From: Pirellulales bacterium
Lineage (GTDB): Bacteria > Planctomycetota > Planctomycetia > Pirellulales > Thermoguttaceae
NCBI GenBank assembly: GCA_020846145.1
Contig: JADLEL010000170.1
Location: 16,687 to 80,686 of the forward strand
Direction of reading: 5' to 3'
DNA: 64,000 nt
Shown: positions 43,655-53,887 of the stretch, piece after piece
How positions within the stretch are numbered: the first letter of the stretch is position 1
Layout of the letters: every line of letters begins with the position of its first letter
The notes under the pieces: model-generated
The model's input: the letters and a program-made list of their open reading frames with translations, nothing else
What the model was told of the DNA's origin: nothing
The model's database searches: none
Made by a program: the position numbers and the translations under genes

Positions 43655-44713
43655 ATGAAACTCGGCATCGGTTTCTATCGGCACATGCTGAAGGACGAAA
43701 ATTTCCGCTTCGCCCGGCAATGCGGCTGCACGCACGTGGTGGCGCATCTGGTCGATTATTTCCAGGGCGGGCAATTGCACGGAACCGACGAAACCCGCAC
43801 CTGGGGCGTTACCCGCAACGAAGGCAAGCTCTGGACCGAAGACGAGCTTCGCGATCTGAAGCAGGCCATCAACCGGAGCGGATTGGAACTGGAGGCCATC
43901 GAGAATTTCGATCCCGCCTTTTGGTACGACGTGCTGCTGGACGGACCGAAGAAAAAGCGGCAACTCGAAGACCTCAAAACGCTCGTCCGCCGCCTGGGCA
44001 AGGTCGGCATTCCCACGATGGGCTATAACTTTTCGATCGCCGGCGTGTGGGGGCACGTTACCGGAAATTGGGCGCGCGGCGGTGCCGCGTCGGTGGCCTT
44101 CCTGGGCGACGACGGACCGCGGCAAACTCCCATCCCGCGCGGGCAGGTGTGGAATATGGTCTATGATCCCGACGCATCGCCGGGCTTATTGCCGCCGATT
44201 ACCCACGAGCAACTTTGGCAGCGGCTGGGCGAGTTTCTGGAAAATCTCGTGCCCGTGGCCGAGGAGGCCGGCGTGCGGCTGGCCGCGCACCCCGACGATC
44301 CGCCCCTGCCCACGCTCCGCGGCACGCCGCGATTGGTCTTCCATCCCGACTATTACCAAAAGTTGTTGGATATCGTGCCCAGCCGCGCGAACGCCTTGGA
44401 ATTTTGCCTGGGCACACTGCAGGAAATGACCGAAGGCGATGTTTATGAGGCCCTCGACCGCTACAGCCGGCAAAATGCCCTGGCTTACGTGCATTTCCGC
44501 AACGTCAAAGGCAAGGTGCCCCGCTATTACGAAGTCTTCGTGGATGAAGGCGACCTGGATATGCACCGGGTGCTGAAAATCTTGCACAAGAACGGCTACG
44601 ACGGCGTGCTGATTCCCGATCACACGCCCTCTCTCGATTGCGCCGCACCCTGGCACGCCGGCATGGCCTTCGCTTTAGGGTATATGCGCGCGGCGATCCA
44701 AAGCCTGGAATAA
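43655..44713 (+). CDS. uxuA: Mannonate dehydratase
   Basis: The 352-residue enzyme converts D-mannonate to 2-keto-3-deoxy-D-gluconate. The family marks are GYNFSIAGVWG, VRLAAHPDDPPLP, YVHFRNVKGKVPRYYEVFVD and EGDLDMHRVLKILHKNGYDG; its His, Cys and Asp metal ligands lie in HPDDPP and HFRNV. A TIM barrel is expected. It should work in glucuronate (and alginate-like uronate) catabolism. The gene is single, with a short palindromic repeat upstream. Confidence 0.93.
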   Translation: MKLGIGFYRHMLKDENFRFARQCGCTHVVAHLVDYFQGGQLHGTDETRTWGVTRNEGKLWTEDELRDLKQAINRSGLELEAIENFDPAFWYDVLLDGPKKKRQLEDLKTLVRRLGKVGIPTMGYNFSIAGVWGHVTGNWARGGAASVAFLGDDGPRQTPIPRGQVWNMVYDPDASPGLLPPITHEQLWQRLGEFLENLVPVAEEAGVRLAAHPDDPPLPTLRGTPRLVFHPDYYQKLLDIVPSRANALEFCLGTLQEMTEGDVYEALDRYSRQNALAYVHFRNVKGKVPRYYEVFVDEGDLDMHRVLKILHKNGYDGVLIPDHTPSLDCAAPWHAGMAFALGYMRAAIQSLE

Positions 44714-44875
44714 TGCCTGAAACGGGGCGGATCGAGAATCATATCGGCTGATTCGGAAAGCGAACGCAGTAGGGGGATTCCCCAACTGTGCGATCCACTT
44801 CATCGCGTCGAGTCCGCCTCCTTTTCGATTCGCCTATAATTCCACATCCCCGCGAGGGGTTGGAGAATCTCTTCC

Positions 44876-45436
44876 ATGAACGAAGTCACCCAAATCCTGA
44901 ACGCCATCGAGCGCGGCGATCCTTCGGCCGCCGAACAGCTCCTGCCGTTGGTCTATGAGGAGCTGCGCAAGCTGGCGGCCGCGAAGCTGGCCCAGGAGAA
45001 GCCCGGACAAACTCTCCAGGCCACGGCCCTGGTCCACGAGGCGTATCTGCGGCTGGTGGACGGGGCCGCGGCGACGCAATCTTGGGACCATCGCGGACAT
45101 TTCTTTGCCGCGGCGGCCGAGGCCATGCGGCGGATTCTGGTCGATGTCGCGCGGCGCAAGCAGGCCGAAATCCACGGCGGCGGCCGGCGGCGTTTCGACT
45201 TGGACGATGCGGACCCGATTTCGCGAGCTTCTCCCGAGCGTATCATCGCCTTGGATGACGCCCTGGCCAAGCTTGCCGACGAGGACTCTACGGCTTCAGA
45301 ACTCGTTAAACTCCGCCTGTTCGCCGGGCTGTCCCTCGAAGAATCCGCCGCCGCGCTTGGCTTATCCCGCGCAACGGTTTATCGGCACTGGACTTACGCT
45401 CGGGCCTGGTTACGCGCCGAACTGTCCGACCGGTGA
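44876..45436 (+). CDS. ECF-type sigma factor (planctomycete Sig-70_X6 family)
   Basis: The 186-residue protein has sigma region 2 (LPLVYEELRKLAAAKLAQEK then ALVHEAYLRLVD) and sigma region 4 (KLRLFAGLSLEESAAALGLS then YRHWTYARAWLR). This is the ECF group (TIGR02999-like) usually encoded before a protein kinase in planctomycetes. A TATAAT at 44835-44840 is the only promoter hint, with no good -35. The kinase gene follows in the same direction 394 bp later. Confidence 0.93.
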   Translation: MNEVTQILNAIERGDPSAAEQLLPLVYEELRKLAAAKLAQEKPGQTLQATALVHEAYLRLVDGAAATQSWDHRGHFFAAAAEAMRRILVDVARRKQAEIHGGGRRRFDLDDADPISRASPERIIALDDALAKLADEDSTASELVKLRLFAGLSLEESAAALGLSRATVYRHWTYARAWLRAELSDR

Positions 45437-45440
45437 GGGA

Positions 45441-45529
45441 TTGTGAAAAAAAGGGACTGGCTCCGAACCGAATTGTTGATGATTCGTCGAAATATTGGAT
45501 GTTGCGAGGTGCCCGTCCCAATTTTTTCA
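45441..45529. repeat. Palindromic repeat R2, copy 2
   Basis: TGTGAAAAAAAGGGACTGGC TCCGAACC ... GAGGTGCCCGTCCCAATTTT TTCA. The arms match copy 1 (39586). Its right arm ends directly at the start of R1 copy E. Confidence 0.85.
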
Positions 45530-45722
45530 GTAAGTGTTCACGCCCCGGTCGGGGACTGGTCCATTTTTCGGCGTGAAAACGTATTTTGCGGACAAACGGT
45601 AGGCCGAAAACATGGCCCCGTCCCCTTCCCGCGGCGCGAGGGGGACAGTCCCATTTTCGGGGCGATTAAGCACTTTTAGAGCACCATAATCTTTTGCGCC
45701 GCGAAAATCGGGACAGTCCCCT
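45530..45722 (-). repeat. Nested palindromic repeat R1, copy E (3' truncated)
   Basis: Oriented like copies B and D. It starts GTAAGTGTTCACG and contains both hairpins, but the terminal GTGAACGGTTAC is lost; it breaks after CAGTCCCCT. Confidence 0.88.
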
Positions 45723-45830
45723 CACAACCTCTGAGCCGACGGATTTCCAAAATATTTCCGAATTGCCGTGAGACAAAGTCGGCACTTTTACGCATTGCAT
45801 TACGAAACCCAATATGACGCGAGTCGAACC

Positions 45831-48800
45831 ATGTCTCTCGATCCCCAGAAAATCAAAGACGTTTTCTTGAAGGCCGTCGAACAATGCGAGCCTGGCAAGT
45901 GGGGCGCCTTTCTCGATGCCGCTTGCGAGGGGGATGCCCAATTGCGACGCCGCGTCGAAGTCTTGTTGCAGGCGCATCTCGGCGAAGATAGTCTGCTCGA
46001 TGACCGCGCGGGCGCGGCTCCTCCCACCCTCGCGCAATCCATCACGGAGCGGCCCGGCACGATCATCGGCCGCTACAAGCTGTTGGAGCAGATCGGCGAG
46101 GGGGGGTTCGGCGTGGTGTTCATGGCCGAACAGAGCGAGCCGGTCCGGCGGAAAGTAGCGTTAAAGATAATTAAGCCGGGCATGGACTCCCGGCAGGTCA
46201 TCGCCCGCTTCGAGGCCGAGCGGCAGGTCTTGGCGATGATGGACCATCCCCACATCGCTCGGGTCTTCGACGCCGGCACGACTGACGCCGGCCGGCCCTA
46301 TTTCGTCATGGAATTGGTCAAGGGCGTGCCGATCACCGACTATTGCGACGAGCATCACCTGACGCCGCGGCAGCGGCTGGAACTGTTCGTTCCCGTTTGC
46401 CAAGCTGTCCAGCACGCCCATCAGAAGGGCATTATTCATCGCGATATCAAGCCCTCGAACCTCCTCGTGGCCGAGTACGACGACCGGCCGGTGCCCAAGG
46501 TGATCGACTTCGGGGTGGCCAAGGCGATCGAGCAGCAACTAACCGAAAAGACGATGTTCACGCACCTGGGCCAGGTGGTCGGCACGATCGACTACATGAG
46601 CCCCGAGCAGGCGAAGCTCAACCAGTTGGACATCGACACGCGGAGCGACGTGTACTCACTGGGCGTGGTGCTCTACGAACTGCTTTCGGGCCAGACACCG
46701 TTCGACCGGCAGCGGCTCCGCTCGGCGGCATTCGACGAAATGCTCAGGATCATCCGCGAGGAAGAGCCGCCGCGCCCCAGCCTCCGCTTGAGCGGCAGTC
46801 ATACATTGCCTTCGATCGCGGCCAACCGCCACACTGAGCCGAAAAAGCTTTCGGCCGCGGTTCACGGCGAGTTGGATTGGATCGTGATGAAGGCCCTGGA
46901 AAAGGACCGTACGCGGCGGTACGAGACGGCCAACGGATTTGCGGCCGACATCCAGCGCTATCTGGGCGACGAGCCGGTCCATGCCTGCCCACCGAGCGCG
47001 GCGTACCGGTTCAAGAAGTTCGCGCGTCGCAACAAAGTGGTTTTGTCAACCATCAGCGTCGTGGCCCTCAGTTTGCTGTTGGGCATTTTGGGAACGAGTT
47101 GGCAGGCGATTCGGGCCACCCGCGCGGCGATGGCCGAGCGGCAGGCCCACGAAGAGGCCGACCATGAACGCAACCGGGCCGTCAAGGCGGAAGTCGCGGC
47201 AAAGGCGGAAGCCGCGCGGGCCACGCGCGAGGCGCAACGCGCCGAGACGGAAGCCGCCGTCGCCAAGGCCGTCAACGAGTTCATCAACCAGGACCTCTTG
47301 GCGCAGGCCAGTCCCGAGAACGAACCCGATCGCGACATTAGGTTGCGCACGGTGCTCGACCGGGCCGCGGAAAAGATCGAGGGAAAGTTTGCAGGCCGGC
47401 CGCTCGTCGAGGCAGCCATCCGTTCGACGATCGGCGAAACCTACCTTGCGCTGGGCGCGTATCAAGAAGCCGAACGCCACCTCGATCGCGCCCACAAGCT
47501 GCGCAAGGCGGCGCTCGGCTCCGATCATCCCAAAACGCTCGGCGCGGCCAATAATATGGCGCGGGTTTACCTCCGCCAGAGCCGGTTCGAGCAAGGACGG
47601 TCGCTAGCGGCAGAAACGCTCGAGCGCTGTCGCCGTGTCCTGGGGCCGGAGCATCCGATGATCCGTGCGAGCATGGAATCCCTGGCGGATGCATTGTCTC
47701 ACCTGAATCAGTTCCCAGAAAGCGAGCAACTCTACCGCGAGAGCCTCGAAATCTGGCGTCGGATTTCGGACGCCCCTCCGGGCGACATCCATCGACTCGA
47801 ACATAATCTGGCGAATGTGCTCCTGTGGCATAAGCGCAACACCGAAGCAGAAGAATTGATTCGGCGGGCACTGGATTACCGCCTGCGAGTATTCGGTGCC
47901 GAGCATCCCGCGACACTTCGCTCCAAGGGGAATTTGGCGAGAGCCTTATTGCAACAACGGCGTTTTGCGGAGGCGGAGGAACTCTTACGGGACGTAGTTG
48001 ACGTCGGGAGTCGCGTTTGGGGGTCCGAACAAAACGATACGCTCTTCTGGAGGGCGCAACTGGCAGCGGCGAAATTGCGGCAGGGGCACGCGGCGGACGC
48101 AGAGACCCAATTGCGCGAGGTCTTGGAACCCCAGCGGCGCGTGTCCGGCGCGGAACACTTCTACACGTTGATCACCATGCGATTGCTGGCGTCCGCGATG
48201 AAGGAGCAGGGCCGTCGCGCGGATGCGGAGAAACTGCTCCAAGAGACTCTTGATCACTGCCGCCGCACGCTGGTCCCCGATCACACCTTCACGAAACTCG
48301 TTGCCAGCGACATGCGCAATCTTTGGAACGAACGGAATGCCGAACTTCGCCGCGCGGGCGACTGGCCGGCGGCCGTCGCGCTGGCCCGCAAGGCCCTCGA
48401 GCTCGACCCGACTTTCGCCCCCGCCCACGCCAAACTCGGCGCCACCCTGAAGGATCAGGGGATGCTCGACCAGGCCATCGCTTGCTGGCGCAAGGCCAAA
48501 GAACTCGATCCGAAACACGCCTTTTGGCACACCCTCCTCGCCTGGCACCTCGCCACGGCCGAAGATGCCAAGCTCCGCAACCCGAAGGAAGCCATTGAGT
48601 TGGCCCGGAAGGCCATCGACCTGCAACCCGAAGAGGCCAACCACTGGAACAACCTGGGTGTAGCGCAATACCGTGCCGGCGACTGGCAAGTCGCCGTCGA
48701 CGCCCTTCTGAAGGCAGACCGGATGATTGAAGGCGGCGACCGTTTACACCGCATGTTTCTGGCCATGGCCTATTGGCAACTTGGCGATAAAGAAAAGGCT

Positions 48801-49031
48801 CGTGAACTGTACGCGCAGGGAGCTTCCTGGATTGCGGAGCATCACAAGAACAACGAAGAACAGAAACGCTTCCGCGCCGAGGCGGAGCAGTTGCTGGGGA
48901 TAACGGGTGCACCGACTCCGCTGGAATCGCAATCCGGCAACGAGACCCCAGAAGATGCCGAGAGCAGCCCTCAAAAATGGGAAGCGGCTGCCGAACAAGA
49001 GAAGTCGAGAGCGAGAAACGCACCACAATGA
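45831..49031 (+). CDS. Ser/Thr protein kinase with C-terminal TPR repeats
   Basis: The 1066-residue protein has an intact Hanks kinase domain: glycine loop GEGGFGVV (residues 89-96), ATP Lys112 in ALKIIK, catalytic HRDIKPSN (Asp205), DFGVAK (Asp226) and SPEQA. The N-terminal 75 residues are the planctomycete leader [10 protein letters not shown] single membrane helix ([19 protein letters not shown]) lies about residue 403-424. The periplasmic or outer part is TPR repeats ([40 protein letters not shown]). I chose ATG 45831 because it fits family starts, although no strong Shine-Dalgarno precedes it; a GTG at 45768 is another in-frame candidate. It follows an ECF sigma factor. Confidence 0.9.
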   Translation: MSLDPQKIKDVFLKAVEQCEPGKWGAFLDAACEGDAQLRRRVEVLLQAHLGEDSLLDDRAGAAPPTLAQSITERPGTIIGRYKLLEQIGEGGFGVVFMAEQSEPVRRKVALKIIKPGMDSRQVIARFEAERQVLAMMDHPHIARVFDAGTTDAGRPYFVMELVKGVPITDYCDEHHLTPRQRLELFVPVCQAVQHAHQKGIIHRDIKPSNLLVAEYDDRPVPKVIDFGVAKAIEQQLTEKTMFTHLGQVVGTIDYMSPEQAKLNQLDIDTRSDVYSLGVVLYELLSGQTPFDRQRLRSAAFDEMLRIIREEEPPRPSLRLSGSHTLPSIAANRHTEPKKLSAAVHGELDWIVMKALEKDRTRRYETANGFAADIQRYLGDEPVHACPPSAAYRFKKFARRNKVVLSTISVVALSLLLGILGTSWQAIRATRAAMAERQAHEEADHERNRAVKAEVAAKAEAARATREAQRAETEAAVAKAVNEFINQDLLAQASPENEPDRDIRLRTVLDRAAEKIEGKFAGRPLVEAAIRSTIGETYLALGAYQEAERHLDRAHKLRKAALGSDHPKTLGAANNMARVYLRQSRFEQGRSLAAETLERCRRVLGPEHPMIRASMESLADALSHLNQFPESEQLYRESLEIWRRISDAPPGDIHRLEHNLANVLLWHKRNTEAEELIRRALDYRLRVFGAEHPATLRSKGNLARALLQQRRFAEAEELLRDVVDVGSRVWGSEQNDTLFWRAQLAAAKLRQGHAADAETQLREVLEPQRRVSGAEHFYTLITMRLLASAMKEQGRRADAEKLLQETLDHCRRTLVPDHTFTKLVASDMRNLWNERNAELRRAGDWPAAVALARKALELDPTFAPAHAKLGATLKDQGMLDQAIACWRKAKELDPKHAFWHTLLAWHLATAEDAKLRNPKEAIELARKAIDLQPEEANHWNNLGVAQYRAGDWQVAVDALLKADRMIEGGDRLHRMFLAMAYWQLGDKEKARELYAQGASWIAEHHKNNEEQKRFRAEAEQLLGITGAPTPLESQSGNETPEDAESSPQKWEAAAEQEKSRARNAPQ

Positions 49032-49080
49032 GATCGCAACACCCTGGATGGAGCGTTTCATGCACGCTACACAAACAACC

Positions 49081-49176
49081 GGCCTCCTGAGCCTGTAGGA
49101 CCAATCACACCTCAGGAGGCCGGCGCCTGAAGGTCCGGGCGAACGGTCCGCGCGCCCGGCCAGACGGCTTTTTTTA
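49081..49176 (+). terminator. Terminator-like double hairpin after the kinase gene
   Basis: GGCCTCCTGAG pairs perfectly with CTCAGGAGGCC (49081-49091 with 49111-49121). A second GC stem (CCGGGCG with CGCCCGG) ends in a CTTTTTTTATTAT tract (49169-49176). Intrinsic termination before the PEP-CTERM gene is likely. Confidence 0.75.
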
Positions 49177-49206
49177 TTATACCGCGGACTGTAAGGCGAA
49201 AACACT

Positions 49207-52200
49207 ATGTGTACCTCAAATCACGGCTCATTCGTGCCAGGCTCTTGCCATGGCAAAGCGTTCGACACCGGTGAATCGACGAGAAACACACGCTGGAGTG
49301 CCCGTTTGATGCGGATTCCGCTCGTTGTCTTGGCCGTCATCCTGGCCTACGGGACGTCGATGGACGGGAAGCACTCGGCATACGGCGCGACGATCATCCT
49401 TACATTTAACAACACGCCTAAATACTTCGATCCCAACGGCGTGGACCGCACCGCCGACTTGGTTCAGATTATGGTGGCGGCGAGAGACATCTGGCAAGAA
49501 ATCATCAAAGATTCCTCTACGCTCAATGTCACCTATCAATGGGGCGATCTGAGCGGAACGAACATCGGTTTCGATAGCTGGTCCTGGCCTGCCGGAAGCA
49601 ACCGTCCGGATACCGCCACCATCACTTTTGACACGAAGATCGGTACGGGCGGCGCCGCTCGCCGCTGGTACTTTGACGAATCCCCACGTAACGACAGCGA
49701 ATATGCGATGACCCAAACACTCTACCGCGATCTCGCGTCGGCAAATCAATCGGGCGGCACCAGCGCTTGGTTCAAAGGGGGTGTGCCCGACGTCTTCGAG
49801 GCGGCCTATAGCGGCGTCGCGCTCGGCAATGCACCGGCCGATGCCCAGTTGGGTTTGGATCTCTTGAGCGTTGCGTTGCACGAGTTGGGGCATGCCCTTG
49901 GTGTTTCGGGATCGGGGAATGGATTAAGCGATGGGGATTATGATATTCAGCCCAGTCAGGTTCGCGGCGCGACGATGGCCATTTTGCCGGATAGTGGCGG
50001 CGGCCACTTGGCGATTAGCAACTCCAACATGTTCCCGAGCATCGGCGCCGGGACGCGAGATATGCCCAGTGCCGCCGATGTCCTGGCTGCCGCATCGACT
50101 TCGGTCTGGACGAACGTTGATCTTCCACGTAAGGACTTTATCGCCGCCGCCAGCAACAATAGTTGGATCGCCGCGAATTGGATGGGCAACCAGGTTCCCG
50201 ACGCCGCGGATGATGCCTTCATTCGGTCGCAAGACTTCAATCCCACCGTTGAACTGGTGGCGCCGTCGTTCGCGCGCAACCTCTTTGTCGGAGATGGCGA
50301 CCAGCTTTCCACCAATGCCTTCAAGCTAGATATCACCGACACCTTAACGATCGATGGCCTTCAAACTTGGGCGTATGCGGACCCCGGAGGCGAGGTCGAA
50401 GCCGATGCAATCATCGTGCGGAACGGGGCAATCCTATTGGCAAACGGCCTCGTCGATACCCGGACCATGACCATCGACGGAGATTCATCCCTGTATGGCG
50501 CTGGCGGCACGGTTGCGATTAGTCAAAGCCTCGTTAACGACGGCACCATTTACGCAACGGGCGGCACGCTCCTCATCTCCGGCGTCGGCACGACCTGGGA
50601 CTTCGATGGGACGAATGGCAATGGTTTTTTGTCGGCCGTGGCGGGAAACCTCGCAATCGACATATTGTCCCCCTTGGCAGATACTTTCAATGGCACGATC
50701 GTGGTGGGACAGGGCCGATGGTTCGCAAGTTCGCAACCGTTTGTTCTCGCATCCGGGGCCGAGGTGCATTTGAACGGCGGGACCACGGCCGGCGCCGAGG
50801 CCAATCTCAACGTCGCGCTGACTCTTGAAAGCTCTACCGCGACGATCGACGTTAGCGGCTTAGCCAAGAATCATTACGTCTTCAATATGCTCAATGGGAA
50901 TGTCAACCTTGCTTCGGGCGCGATCCTGGAACTTTTGGGAGAAACGGTCGTCTCCGGCGGCGCCTTTAACGTGGCGACCAGCGGAGCGCGATTACGATTC
51001 CAGTCCGACACCCAACTTTCCGGCGGCACTTTTTCCACGACCGGCACCGGCGCGGTCGAATTCAACGGCGCGACCGAGTATGCCGGCGGCACATTGCAAA
51101 TCGTCGGCCGCGTCCATCAGAATGGCAATGCCACCGTGAGCGCTCCGACCACGATCGGCGGCACGGGCACTTTGGACCTGGATGGAACCGGCGGCAGCGC
51201 CGTGTGGAACGTCAACAATGACTTGACGCTCAACGTGGCGCGAATTGAATACGATTCCAACCACATCCTTGACGGCCGGATCAATCTCAACGGCAGCGGC
51301 ACCACCATGACCGTCAATACCCCCATCGCTTGGACCATGGGCGGCCGGCTGGACATCGACGACGGGGCCGTGCTGGCCGGCTCGGCGCAGATGAACGTTA
51401 CCGGATCGGTGTACGCGGAGTCCGGTAGAATCGACGCGCCGGTCGCCTTCAAGTCCGGCTCGTCCGTCGCGGTGGTCTTGGGAGACGTGCTGCAACTCGA
51501 CGGGACGACTTATTACGAGGGCGGAGTATATTCCGGCGGGACGCTCCACCAGGACGGTACGGCTCACGTTCTGGCGACAACGACCCTCGGCACAAACTTC
51601 TTTATCACACCGCCCGTCGCCGGCCCGCCGCCCACGCCCCTGTGGCTGGAAAAATTCAACTGGGATGGGACCGTCGGCGCGTCGGCGGTCACCAACATCT
51701 CGCCGGGCGTCACCTTCACCATCAACGCCGTTGAAATCGACGACAATCCTTCCACCGACGGCTACGACGGCACGGTGAACATCAACGGCGGTACGCTGAT
51801 CGTCAATACGGGCGTCCGCATCACTTACAGCGGCCCGCCAAATACCGCGTTGCCTGCGAATGTCGCGCCCACCGCCTGGCGACTCGACGGCACAATGAAT
51901 CTGCAAGCCTCGGGGGGGAATACCGCGGTTGCCGCTTCGCAATACGGCTCTCCGCTGCAGATTTATGGCACCGTCAACGCCCTGGGCGGGAATGCAGCCA
52001 TCGCGGGGATGGCCGTGACGCTCGCTCCAAGCGGGCGAATCAACGTGTGGGGCGGGGCGAATCTGAACCTGGGTCTGGTCGCCCAGGGGACGATCGACGT
52101 CCGCCCGAGCGGACTGCTCCGGCTCAACGCCACAAGCACCCTGCAGTCCACCGTGCAAATGATCGTTGACGGCGCCGCGGAGTTGGCCAGCAGCACCACG

Positions 52201-53634
52201 TTTCAAGGCGGCAGCTACGAGGGCGCCGGCGTGCTGCGGCAGTTGGGCAATGCCAACTTCACCGAAACCACATTGCTGGAGGTTCCCGCCGAGTTTGCCG
52301 CCGGCGGAACGAACACTCTCGCCGCGGGAAAGGAACTGCAACTCGCCGGCGGCGGACGGATCGAGGCGGGCGCGGTATTCCAGGGAACCGGCAGGCTCCG
52401 CAACTTGGCAAATTCCGCGTTGACTCTCGCGCAGGGAGCCATCGTGAACGTGTCATTCACCAACGAGGGGATCTTGATCCCGGGGGCCTCGCCCGGCTCG
52501 GCTCGGGTGAACGCGTTCTCGCAAGCGGCCAACGGCGTTCTCGAAATCGAACTGTCCGGCAGCGGCGGGGTGCCCGGCGTGCATTTCGACCAACTCGTCG
52601 TGGACAATACTGCGAACCTCGGCGGCACGCTCGATGTGTCGCTGATCAACTCTTTTGTTCCCGGTCACAACAGCCAATTTCCCATCTTGACATTTGACGC
52701 GCGGAGCGGCGATTTTGCGGCCTACCACGGTTTGAACGTAGGCCCGCGGTTGAGTCTCGTGCGGCAATTTACCGAGACGAGTTTGATCCTCACCGCCGTC
52801 CAGGGCGGCTCGGGCACGTGGGGCGTGGATCAAAACGGCAACGCCTCCGTGCCCGGCAACTGGACCGGCGCGATTCCCAACGGCATCGGCGACGTGGCCA
52901 CCTTCGGCCCAGTCATCACCAAAAATCGGACCGTGACGATCGATACTCCCACGGTCTATGGCGGGATGGTGTTCAACGACAACAATCGCTACACGATCGC
53001 CGGCAGCCAGACATTGACGTTGAATGCCACCGGCAATTCAACCGAGATCCAGGTGTTGAATGCTTCCACGGCGGGCCACCTCATCTCCGCGCCGCTGAAA
53101 TTGCTGCAGGCGCTGAGAATCACGAATTCCTCCGCCGGTTCGCTGATCTTGAGCGGTCCGGTGGACAACACGCTCGGCAAAAAGCTTACCGTCGGCGGCA
53201 GCGGTGGCGCAACGCTGATCGGGTCTCAAAACCACGGATTAGGCGCGGTATTGGAAATCCTCGCCAATGGCCCCGCGACGGTGAACCTCTACTCCGACGG
53301 CGGCCCGAACCTGGCGATTGCCAATGATGGCATATTGTCGGTCTCCGCCAACAACTCGATCCTGCAAATCACCGGTGGAGGCGAAACGAAGGTGTTCGGC
53401 TCAAGTTCGTTGACGGCCACCCAAATCGTGCAAAACGCCTTGACGATCGGGCTGAGCGCGCAAGCCAACGCCTCGTCCTTCACCGGCGATGGACTGGCCG
53501 GAGATAATTCCGTCCCCGAACCATCCACCCTCGCGCTGCTCGTTCTCGGCGCCCTCGCCCTGCCGGCCTACGGTTGGCGGAGGAAGAAAAAAAGCCCAAG
53601 AACTCGACGAGCTGAGTTCCGCGTCGGGCGTTAA
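49207..53634 (+). CDS. Giant PEP-CTERM exoprotein with zincin-like domain
   Basis: The 1475-residue protein begins with a long amino-terminal region and a membrane helix (IPLVVLAVILAYG). About residues 60-290 form a zincin-like domain with SVALHELGHALGVSGSGNGL (His225, Glu226, His229). The third ligand position of a metzincin, three after Gly232, is Gly, not His or Asp, so metal binding is doubtful. The following 1100 residues are beta-rich repeats (GTLDLDGTGGSAVWNVNNDL, VTISTPT-like and WGVDQNGNASVPGNW) like autotransporter-associated strands. It ends VPEPSTLALLVLGALALPAY then WRRKKK, a PEP-CTERM sorting tail, with a further 13 residues. AAGGCG precedes the ATG. No exosortase gene is in the window. 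Confidence 0.82.
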   Translation: MCTSNHGSFVPGSCHGKAFDTGESTRNTRWSARLMRIPLVVLAVILAYGTSMDGKHSAYGATIILTFNNTPKYFDPNGVDRTADLVQIMVAARDIWQEIIKDSSTLNVTYQWGDLSGTNIGFDSWSWPAGSNRPDTATITFDTKIGTGGAARRWYFDESPRNDSEYAMTQTLYRDLASANQSGGTSAWFKGGVPDVFEAAYSGVALGNAPADAQLGLDLLSVALHELGHALGVSGSGNGLSDGDYDIQPSQVRGATMAILPDSGGGHLAISNSNMFPSIGAGTRDMPSAADVLAAASTSVWTNVDLPRKDFIAAASNNSWIAANWMGNQVPDAADDAFIRSQDFNPTVELVAPSFARNLFVGDGDQLSTNAFKLDITDTLTIDGLQTWAYADPGGEVEADAIIVRNGAILLANGLVDTRTMTIDGDSSLYGAGGTVAISQSLVNDGTIYATGGTLLISGVGTTWDFDGTNGNGFLSAVAGNLAIDILSPLADTFNGTIVVGQGRWFASSQPFVLASGAEVHLNGGTTAGAEANLNVALTLESSTATIDVSGLAKNHYVFNMLNGNVNLASGAILELLGETVVSGGAFNVATSGARLRFQSDTQLSGGTFSTTGTGAVEFNGATEYAGGTLQIVGRVHQNGNATVSAPTTIGGTGTLDLDGTGGSAVWNVNNDLTLNVARIEYDSNHILDGRINLNGSGTTMTVNTPIAWTMGGRLDIDDGAVLAGSAQMNVTGSVYAESGRIDAPVAFKSGSSVAVVLGDVLQLDGTTYYEGGVYSGGTLHQDGTAHVLATTTLGTNFFITPPVAGPPPTPLWLEKFNWDGTVGASAVTNISPGVTFTINAVEIDDNPSTDGYDGTVNINGGTLIVNTGVRITYSGPPNTALPANVAPTAWRLDGTMNLQASGGNTAVAASQYGSPLQIYGTVNALGGNAAIAGMAVTLAPSGRINVWGGANLNLGLVAQGTIDVRPSGLLRLNATSTLQSTVQMIVDGAAELASSTTFQGGSYEGAGVLRQLGNANFTETTLLEVPAEFAAGGTNTLAAGKELQLAGGGRIEAGAVFQGTGRLRNLANSALTLAQGAIVNVSFTNEGILIPGASPGSARVNAFSQAANGVLEIELSGSGGVPGVHFDQLVVDNTANLGGTLDVSLINSFVPGHNSQFPILTFDARSGDFAAYHGLNVGPRLSLVRQFTETSLILTAVQGGSGTWGVDQNGNASVPGNWTGAIPNGIGDVATFGPVITKNRTVTIDTPTVYGGMVFNDNNRYTIAGSQTLTLNATGNSTEIQVLNASTAGHLISAPLKLLQALRITNSSAGSLILSGPVDNTLGKKLTVGGSGGATLIGSQNHGLGAVLEILANGPATVNLYSDGGPNLAIANDGILSVSANNSILQITGGGETKVFGSSSLTATQIVQNALTIGLSAQANASSFTGDGLAGDNSVPEPSTLALLVLGALALPAYGWRRKKKSPRTRRAEFRVGR

Positions 53635-53713
53635 CGACTCCGGCGAGATCGTGGGCGCCGGATGGGACAACAACCGATCGTTCCACCTGGGGTACGTGGC
53701 GATTCCCAAATAA
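53609..53713 (+). pseudogene. HAF-repeat exoprotein C-terminal fragment
   Basis: In a second frame overlapping the end of the PEP-CTERM gene the sequence reads GVNDSGEIVGAGWDNN then RSFHLGYVAIPK. GVNDSGEIVG is the HAF (extracellular repeat) pattern. It looks like the end of another exported protein that was cut off. Confidence 0.5.
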
Positions 53714-53887
53714 ACGCCGGCGCGAATTGCCACCGGCTATGCCCTTCGCCTGCCTTTTGCGCCGTTGAAGCCATGACAATCCGTCTGTTTTAGAGGAAAG
53801 TTGGAAAATGCTGGACGATAAGGAAGACCGCTCGGCGATATTACAATCAAGCTAGGAAGGATATCCCTTTTCAAAAGGAGAAAAGTG

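Larger units (their letters stand above)
45437..45830. other. Repeat-filled gap between sigma factor and kinase
   Basis: The region holds repeat R2 copy 2 (45441-45529) abutting R1 copy E (45530-45722) with no spacing. No gene is visible. Confidence 0.75.

Noticed and set aside
50992..52341. 449-residue minus-strand frame inside the PEP-CTERM gene
   Set aside because: Shadow of Gly/Asn/Thr-rich repeats on the plus strand.
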